Positions 56,440 to 64,000 of a stretch of DNA of 64,000 nt are shown here, piece by piece. The translations under genes and the position numbers were made by a program. The notes under the pieces were generated by a model. That model had not been told where the DNA came from, made no database searches, and saw only the letters and a list, made by a program, of their open reading frames with translations. The DNA comes from Siderastrea radians (Eukaryota; Cnidaria; Anthozoa; Scleractinia; Rhizangiidae), in assembly GCA_964017195.1 (NCBI GenBank), contig OZ024895.1, positions 25,895,875-25,959,874 on the forward strand, written 5' to 3'. How positions within the stretch are numbered: the first letter of the stretch is position 1; each line of letters begins with the position of its first letter.

Positions 56440-57180
56440 CTTTTGCTTTTTTTTCCTTTTTTTTTATTTATTTATTTTTATTCATTGACAATGCAACCGT
56501 ATATTACAGCATCTACAGTTACAATAAAATAATGTTACATATGATCACCTAACGTTGTATTTACCGGTTACAAACAACTACATTTACGCAAAACCAATAC
56601 CATATACAGGAGTACTCGACGGAGCCGTTCTGCAAAATAACCGTTCTGCAGGGTCATCATGAGCTGGCTGGCAACTTGTCAACTGGCATAGAAATCTTGC
56701 TGGCAATTTGCTGTTACCGAAACCTTGCTGGGGTTGTGTTTACCAAATTATTCTATGGCTGGAAAAATTAACTCTTCCGGTTGGCGTGACGAACTGTTGT
56801 TATTATAGCTGGCAAAACGTGAGGATGTCGCGCAGCGTGATTTAATGTTTAACTTCGCAATTAGTGAAATATTGCTTCGCTTTGTCGGTACCCTTTGTTT
56901 CGCTGTCAACTGGAGGACGACCAGTAAATTTGTAATTGCAAAACGATAGTGCGCATGCAATGTATCCAGTACTCTGAGCAATAACGTAGCGGTTGATGGC
57001 GTTAATATTCATTACTCCTGCGAACTACTGCCCATAGAACATGAAGAGATGGTCGCTTTGGTATATTTCTACTATTCTGGGGAGGTAAGAGGCTAAGGTT
57101 TCTTTTTAGGTTGTCCGGTTACCGACTCGGGAGCTTTCAAGAAATGTAATTGATATTTTTGTTTGATTTAGCACACTAAT

Positions 57181-57431
57181 GGGCCATTCCATTTAATGTC
57201 CGCACCCCCCCCCCCCTATTGAGGGTCAGGGAAATTCTAGGGAGAGGGAGGGGGTTTTTAAAGTCATTTCTGAGGGGGTAGCTATGTCGGTACCTTTGAT
57301 CTCTCGAAAACATCTGCCTTTTTCTGAAGGGGGGAATGCGTCGGCACTTTGATCTTTTTTTTCCTAAGGGGTAAAATTTATAATTAACCCTCAATGGGGG
57401 GGGGGGGTACGGACATTAAATGGAATGGCCC
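57181..57431. mobile_element. 251-bp MITE with G/C-run TIRs
   Basis: GGGCCATTCCATTTAATGTC at the left matches the inverse at the right; C-run 57207-57217 and G-run 57396-57407 also pair. AAT flanks both sides. A G-rich centre. Confidence 0.85.
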
Positions 57432-58090
57432 AATGAGCAAGGTTCGAAGGGGCGTCTCTCAAACCGCTTAAAATGTACCGGCTGCAACATCTCAGGAATG
57501 GTAGGGACTCGAATCGTAAGTAGGCTTGTTTTCACATTATAGTATTCTAGGGCGCCATCTGGGTAATAAAGATACACTTTTTCAGTTTTCTTAATTCAGT
57601 TCCGTTTATATTTGTTGATCGCCAAATTAACCGACCACTTTGAATTTAAAAGCGAAGAAAGGCTATCGCCAGCTGTATAAGCATTGATACCATCGTGTAT
57701 TTGAAGGCACTGTATATATTTTGGATTTTGAGAAATCAAATAATAATATTTTCTTGTCCTAAAGTGTGCCTTTTCTAATTAGTAGCTATCGCGCGCTCTT
57801 CGCAAGATGAGCGGAGTCTGCGGTTGAAGATTATCTTTAGTTCGCGCGCGCGAATTCTACAGTACAGAATATGTTCTCGCGCGTTTGTCGCGTTCGTCGC
57901 GCTTGTCAAGCAAACTGACATACATGCAGTGGAACCCCGATATAACGAACCCCTAACGAAAGTTTGTGAAACGCGGCTTGCGCAGTGACTCCTGCAGAAA
58001 AAAAGTTTCTGTCCTAAAATTTCAAGCACTAAATAAACGTCCCTGTCTACTGAAACGTTACTAGACCTTTGCTGCGCTGGTGACGCATCC

Positions 58091-58590
58091 ACTGACAAGA
58101 CCGGACCTTTGCTGTGAAACTTTGCAATTCATTTTGTGAAACTTTTGCAGTGAAGCATCCACTGACAAGACCGCACCTTTGCTGCGAAACTTTGCCATTC
58201 ATTTTGTGAAACTTTTGCGGTGAAGCATCCACTGACAAGACCGGACCTTTGCTGCGAAACTTTGCAATTCATTTTGTGAAACTTTTGCGGTGAAGCGTCC
58301 ACTGACAAGACCGGACCTTTGCTGCGAAACTTTGCAATTCATTTTGTGAAACTTTTGCGGTGAAGCGTCCACTGACAAGGCCGGACCTTTGCTGCGAAAC
58401 TTTGCAATTCACTTTGTGAAACTTTTGCGGTGAAGCGTCCACTGACAAGACCGGACCTTTGCTGTGAAACTTTGCAGTTCATTTTGTGGAACTTTTGCGG
58501 TGAAGCGTCCACTGACAAGACCGGACCTTTGCTGCGAAACTTTGCAATTCATTTTGGGAAACTTTTGCGGTGAAGTGTCCTCTGACAAGA
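58091..58590 (+). repeat. 70-bp minisatellite, ~7 units
   Basis: ACTGACAAGACC-type unit starts recur at 58091, 58161, 58231, 58301, 58371, 58441, 58511 and 58581, exactly 70 bp apart, with few substitutions. Each unit holds CTTTGCTGCGAAACTTTGCA and ATTTTGTGAAACTTTTGCGG. Open frames across it are by-products. Confidence 0.95.
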
Positions 58591-59604
58591 CCAGTGACGC
58601 AGACGCTACTCGCCAGCATGTACTTTGTTCTCATCACGTTTTGACGTCATCTGTGCGTTATAAGAGTACACACTTAGCCAAATGGAATCTATTTGTTAAG
58701 TCTTTACTTCTACTACGGTACTTAAATTGCAATTAACGCCGTGAGACTTTGCAATGAAACTTTTAAGGCGATTGACTACTGAAACCTGACTTGATTATTG
58801 CTGCAAAACTCGATGTTGTCATGTTGCCCTGGCGACATCACTACAAAGATGAACCGGAAGCAGTAAGATAAAGAATAGATTTGTTTGACGTGTACACACC
58901 TTACAGCATTAAAAGATTGTAGAAAATATATCACTGAAAACTTGCTGTTTGACACCTTTAATTTAGCAACATTTTAATTTCTGCAAGTATATACAAATCT
59001 CATAACAGTATCTGTGCAATTCCTCAGTAAATGGCAAGTTCGGCGCCTCGATAAGGTAAGTGATGCAAGTGATGTGATATATAATAAAGGAAAAAAGACT
59101 TGGAACTTAAAAAAATAACAAATGAAGATCTAAAGGCCTTCTGTTATTAGCCGGGAGATCACAGGGTTTTGAAATAACTGTCCTGGCTGGCAAATTATGA
59201 AGGCAATAATTTCCTGGCTAGCATTGCTATCAAATGTGCCGCTGGCTGGGAAAACGGAATCCTTCGAGCGATGCTTGCTGGCAAATTAAACTCTCAATCT
59301 TTAGCTTGCTGGCTCTGAAGAACGGATAAATTTTTGCCAGCAAAGTTATTTATGGGCCAAAAATAACTCGGTGATTACTAAATAACATCTTAGAGCAACA
59401 AACAGTCAATTTTAGAAAAAAATTCGTTGGGTACTCCTGTATATAATGCAGAACAGGTACACATATAGAAAAGAAGCGATAGATATTCTAACACACACAC
59501 ACTGGATGTAATAAAAAAATGTATGGCACCTTAGCTTTCATTATAGTATATTTAAAGGCACACTGTAGGCTTGATTTTGTTTGAGAACGTAAAAAATAAG
59601 ATGC

Positions 59605-62600
59605 TCACGCATCGCAGATGCAGAGAGTGGTCCACTTAGCTCTGTATTTTTCATAGTTAGAGTTTTTAATGGCCATTTGTCTTTCACATTTACATTTAAT
59701 TTTACTTTCCAGTAAGGCGAGAAAGACCTGTAAGCATGGAGTCTCTGACTGGTTTCTTGCAAGATATACATGATATTTAGCAATAAGAAGATAACGATTT
59801 AACGGGTAAAAGCTGGTAATTTCTGGTTTGTAGCCGTAAAGAATTTCGATGGAATCAAGATCGATGTTGTCCGGACGCTTAGTATTCCACCACATTATAA
59901 CGTCTTTCCAGAAGATTTTAACATCAGGGCACTCACAAAACATGTGGACAAGTGTTTCGTTTTGGAAAAGGCAGCGATTGCATCTTGGAGAATCTTTTAT
60001 GTTCATTTTATAGAGAGAGAGATTGGTGGGAATGATGTTATGTATGAGTTTAAACTGAAAGCTTCTCAATTTATTTTCAACAGCGACTTTGAAAGGAAGT
60101 TCGTAGACAGCCTTTACATTCGGCACTTGTTTTTTAAGATTGATTTCGACGATGGGAGGAGAGAATGACCTTTCTGCAAACATTAAACGGGCTTTTCTAG
60201 TAGAGGAGGTGGCATGGCCATTGGAAAGAGTCTTCAAGGGTTCGGCATCACCCTTTGCAATATTGCCTATGATTTCGCTCTTCCAAGCTTTTGGAATTGC
60301 TGCAAGAACACCAGCATAATCAAGGAAAGTACAACGAATGCCGAACTTGCATTTAAAAATTTCGAATGAAAGGAAATGGCTATCGGTATCAAGGAGGTCA
60401 CTAATTCTCAAAATGCCTTTATTAACCCATGTTTTATAATAAATTGTCTTTCCATTAATCCTTATAAAACGATTGTTCCATATAATTTCTTGTTTAAATT
60501 CATTTGCGTCAAGGGGATCTTTGGAATTGAGTTCTTGCCAAACTGCCAAAACATTTTATAATTTGTAAAAAGCAGAAAGATTTTTAAGGTCAAGGAATTT
60601 TAGGTCGTAATTAGATTGAAATAAGAAAGCTCCTCCGACCTTACCTAACATGGAATCAAGGAGGGCACACCAGTGGCTGTCAGTTTCTTTGCAATAACGA
60701 TTAACCCAGGCAGTCATAAGTGACTTGACAACGTCAGAAAAAATAACCATGTTAAGACCGCCGTTGCATATTGGGCCAATCAGCATTTTTCTTTTGATTT
60801 TATCTGGTTTGCAGTTCCAAATGAAGGAGAAGATACTGCTGTTGACTTTTACAAATTCGGTGGGAACGTTTAATACAGAGCAGCTACAAACAAGTTTGGC
60901 AAGTGCTAGATTTTTCACAATGGCTATCCTGCCTAAGATCGTTAAATGTCTGCTTGACCAGATATTTAAGACATTTTTAAGTTTAGCGAGCCGCTCGTCA
61001 AAATTTATTTTGTTACCAACGTGAAGGTTATAAGGGAACGCAATTCCAAGAGCAGTAACGTATTGTTTCGGCCACGAAATACCAAACGGTTCGTCTTTGC
61101 CTAATCTACTCTTCCAAGAACCAAGCCGCAAACCCTCGGTTTTCGACTTTTTAGTTATTAATTTTTAAGCCAGAAAGGTCGCCAAATTGATCAAGAAGAG
61201 TGAATAAGGACGCCGCAGATGAGTCGTCGCGAATGAAAGCAGTGGTGTCATCGGCGTACAAACTGAGTTTAGTGATCTTATTTCCATTTTCAAGACCTTT
61301 GATTGAGTGATTGGTTCGTATTTGGTAGGCGAGAGGTTCTACAGCGAGAACAAAGAGCAATCCTGAAAGAGGACACCCCTGTCTTACACCTCTTTGTAAA
61401 GAAAAAAATTCTGACGAGTAGCCATTATTAACGACACAACTAGAAATATTGGAGTAAAAAGTATGAATCCAGTTGAGGAAACTTGGACCAAAGTTCATAA
61501 TGTCAAGCACTTTAAAAAGATAACCCCATTCTAACGAGTCAAAGGCCTTTTCAAAGTCTAGGAGTATCATTCCCTCCTTATTTTCATGTTGTTCAATTAT
61601 ATCTGAAATTAGGCGGATATTCTAGCCGATGAATCTACCTTTGATGTAGCCAGCTTGATCACTTTCGATCAGATGAGGAAGTACCTTCTCTAACCGCGTT
61701 GCGATGCATTTGGTTGCCAATTTATAATCTGTATTTAAAAGAGAGATAGGGCGCCAGTTTTGAAGCAGTAGGGGGTCTTTTTTGGGGGGATCAAGGAGAT
61801 GATTCCTTGCCTCTGAGAGATAGAAAGCTCTCCTAGTAGGGCACCATGATTGAGGCAGCCAATCAAAGGGCCAGAGATGTCGTTCCAAAAACAGAGATAG
61901 AATTCTGCAGTTAAACCATCCGTGCCCGGAGTCTTATTATGTTGAAAGGTCTTGAGCGCGGCAAGGCATTCTTCTGCAGTTATCGGACCTTCGCATAGGT
62001 TTTGCTTTTCGTTGTCTAATTTCGGTAAGGATTCATAATCAGAGAAGTTGGAGAACCGTTCAGCTGATGGCTGGTTTTGAGAGGTGTAAAGCTGGTTGTA
62101 AAAATTTTTCATAACAGTTAGTACAACCTTTGGATCCTCTACAGTGATACCCTCAGGTGTCTTCAATTTTGTTATGTCTTTTTTCATAACTTCTTTTTTC
62201 TAAGCTAAAAAACTATTCATTACATTTTTCCCCCAGTTTGTACCATCTAGCTCTACTCCGAATAATGGACCCTTTAGTTCTTTGCACGGCAATTTCATCT
62301 AGTTCAATTTTAAGTTTCCTAGCCTCGTTTACGAGGGAACTGTTTTCTGGAGTTGCATCAATGTGCAAATTCATTTCCTCTTACTTTTGAAGAAGGTCCA
62401 GTTCAATATTTCTTTCCGTGTATGCTTTCTTTTTAGCGAAACGGATTGCAGACATCCTAATCTCCATTTTTAACATTTCCCAGTAGAGCCTTTTGTCAGC
62501 GATATCCTTGTGTTTCTCGGCTGCATGCTTGATAATGAAACTCATTTTTGTAACAAATTCTTCATCTTCCAAAAGTGAATTATTAAACTTCCAATAGCCT

Positions 62601-63343
62601 GGACCTCTTTTTTCTTGTATATCTTCTGGTTTAATCGAGATGGTGACAGGGGAATGATCTGAATCATAGTAAGCGCAAATGTCGGTTTTCGTAACACGGC
62701 TTAAAAGTCATTTCGAGATAAGCCAGAAATCCATCCTACATTTGACTTTCCCTGAGCTATTTCTCCAGCTAAACTGCATTTCATGCAGATGTTGTTCGCG
62801 CCAGGAATCGACTAGGTCATAGTTGTTACAAAGTGCCTCAACAGAGTGAATTACATTTTTTTTAAATTGAATGTCTTTGCCTCCGAATTTATCCAAAGCT
62901 GACAACAGGCAGTTAAAGTCTCCACTAATAACCAAATTGTCGGTTTGGCATTTACGAATGGAATCGGTTATCTTTTGATAGAAGTTAATTTGCTGGTTCT
63001 GGTCGTTTGGAACGTAAGTATTGACGAGGCAAAATTCATCTTCATCAACGATTGTATTTACAATCAGAAATCTGCCATTTTTATCTGCAGTGACATTTAG
63101 CACCTCTTTACTTAACGAGGGTCTGAAAAGAATCATAACACCTCTACTGTGTTTTGAACCGTGTGCGAAGAAAATTTCGCCACCCCATTCTGCTCGCCAA
63201 AATGCCTCCAAGCTAGCATCGCTGTACGTCTCTTGCAAAAAAATTACATCAAATTTTCTGAGATGAAGCCACCGGAAAAGATTTCTTCTTTTGATAGATT
63301 TGTTTAGGCCTCTTGCGTTAAAGGAAACAGCGTTTAAGGCCAT
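59605..63343 (-). pseudogene. L1-like ORF2: endonuclease, reverse transcriptase, zinc knuckle
   Basis: From the right: APE-type endonuclease 62708-63343 (SFNARGLN, FLQETYSD, LVISGDFNCL); spacer (62381-62572); reverse transcriptase with NKTPGTDGLTAEFY (62000), NWRPISLLNTDYKL, LLDFEKAFDSLEW, GVRQGCPLSG, YADDTTAFI; then a C-terminal region with CNRCLFQNETLVHMFCECP, a zf-RVT motif. Total about 1,240 codons. Stops or shifts lie near 62707, 62380, 62190, 61750, 61622, 61150 and 60555, so it is dead though nearly full length. Related to, but clearly different from, the LINE at 38.4 kb. Confidence 0.88.
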
Positions 63344-64000
63344 ATACCCAATAGATTAATGAATTTCTTTCTAACCACAAAATTGTGTATCACACTGTGC
63401 AACATGACGATAGCGTTTAGCCTTTTGGTAAATGCCTTTGTGCCGATAGTGCGCCTGTTAACAATAGGCAGAGTAAGAACTAGGTGAATATAGATCGTAG
63501 AAAGTACAAATGATACATAGCCACTAACACTTAACATAATAGGAACACTAATTAAGCCGCAAAGCAGCTTATTATATAGAAGGGAAAAAGTGCAGGTGTT
63601 AGATATCATAGACTGCTATGAAACGAGGAAAACTATTGAAACTATGAAACTATGAAACTATTGCTAACGAGGCTGTAGGCCAAGTTGGCTATTAAAAAGT
63701 TAGGGGATATTCTGCAAGATTGAGCAGGGCAATTGTTTTATTCTTCAACAAGTTCTCATCTAATACCATTTATGGAACCAGAAAAACTATCATGGTTCTA
63801 TGATAAAAATGGGTAAAGCTAGACAATTATCACAACAAATAAACACTGGGACAAAATTTCAAGAAATTGAAGTTTACAAGTTTCTGTTTACTTCAAGAAG
63901 GCTTACTTACACACTTACTTAAGTATATTGCTAGCTTACCAAAAATAAGTCTCTGCCTGTGAAAGAATCTCTTTTGAAGTTAACACTGAGACAATAAGTG
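63344..64000. other. Probable LINE 5' sequence and DAW1 intron 7
   Basis: Minus-strand frames upstream of the endonuclease show no clear ORF1 protein. A 12-bp ACTATGAA(A)-type repeat is at 63632-63662. No DAW1 exon seen. Confidence 0.35.

Larger units (their letters stand above)
56607..59439. mobile_element. 2.8 kb non-autonomous TIR element
   Basis: Ends CAGGAGTACTC and GGGTACTCCTG (10 of 11 pair), flanked by TATA (56603-56606, 59440-59443). The subterminal regions (56655-56740 and 59155-59340) are rich in GCTGGC/GCCAGC words on both sides, such as TGCTGGCAA and GCTGGCTGG, possibly transposase-binding repeats. No transposase gene inside. Contains a MITE (57181) and a 70-bp minisatellite (58091). 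Confidence 0.78.
56440..63343 (-). mobile_element. L1-like LINE, antisense in DAW1 intron 7
   Basis: Minus-strand element: endonuclease at the right, reverse transcriptase in the middle, 3' UTR to the left, ending in a poly(A) tail seen as T-rich 56440-56480 (with TTTATTTATTTTTATTC). The 3' UTR is split by a TIR element at 56607-59439. The 5' end extends right of 63343 by an unknown amount. Confidence 0.82.

Noticed and set aside
58047..58590. CRISPR-like array
   Set aside because: The units are contiguous 70-bp tandem copies without unique spacers, and the genome is eukaryotic.

Overview
The window looks like an anthozoan cnidarian nuclear chromosome (stony coral or sea anemone). This is an inference from three things: a metazoan ciliary gene with GT-AG introns, very dense transposons of types typical of cnidarians (DIRS, Academ-like, Polinton/Maverick, L1-like LINEs, many MITEs), and AT-rich intergenic DNA. 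Apart from one host gene, almost everything recognisable is mobile DNA in several layers of nesting.

Region by region. 1-9 kb: a decayed DIRS-like tyrosine-recombinase retrotransposon (reverse transcriptase, RNase H, recombinase). Its reverse transcriptase is split by a 6.3 kb terminal-inverted-repeat (TIR) DNA transposon at 552-6853. That transposon carries one large four-exon gene with an XPG/FEN-like nuclease and a Cys-rich tail, best matching the Academ superfamily. 9-13.5 kb: minisatellites, a Ty3/Gypsy integrase remnant with LTR-like sequence, and a small hairpin element. 13.5-34.8 kb: a complete-length but mutationally dead Polinton/Maverick (adintovirus-like) of about 21.3 kb. It has TIRs that are themselves long palindromes and a 6-bp flanking duplication CGACGA. 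It encodes protein-primed-type DNA polymerase B, retroviral-type integrase, packaging ATPase, adenain-like protease, major and minor capsid proteins, a zinc-ribbon/phospholipase A2 protein, a proline-rich protein with a PPxY motif, a collagen-like fibre protein and several small proteins. A TATATAC-like motif lies just upstream of most of its start codons. 34.8-42.0 kb: a TIR-bounded segment holding a dead Ulp1-protease/PHD-finger gene, a tandem duplication in which one copy carries a TTAA-flanked MITE, and a 5'-truncated L1-like LINE that itself carries a TA-flanked MITE.

43.2 kb to beyond the right edge: the host gene, on the + strand, is DAW1 (ODA16/WDR69 family, dynein axonemal assembly factor). 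Seven exons (43249-56170) join in frame to the first 160 residues; the rest lies outside the window. Its introns hold MULE-like MITEs with 9-bp target duplications, other hairpin repeats and tandem repeats. Intron 7 holds an antisense L1-like LINE (56.4-63.3 kb or more), and the 3' UTR of that LINE is split by a 2.8 kb TIR element containing a 70-bp minisatellite.

The Polinton genes together form a virion-building and replication set: PolB and integrase for genome copying and insertion; ATPase, protease and capsid proteins for particle assembly; fibre and phospholipase for cell entry. Nearly all carry in-frame stops or frameshifts, so this copy should be regarded as a fossil. All family assignments come from reading translated motifs by eye; no database search was run.
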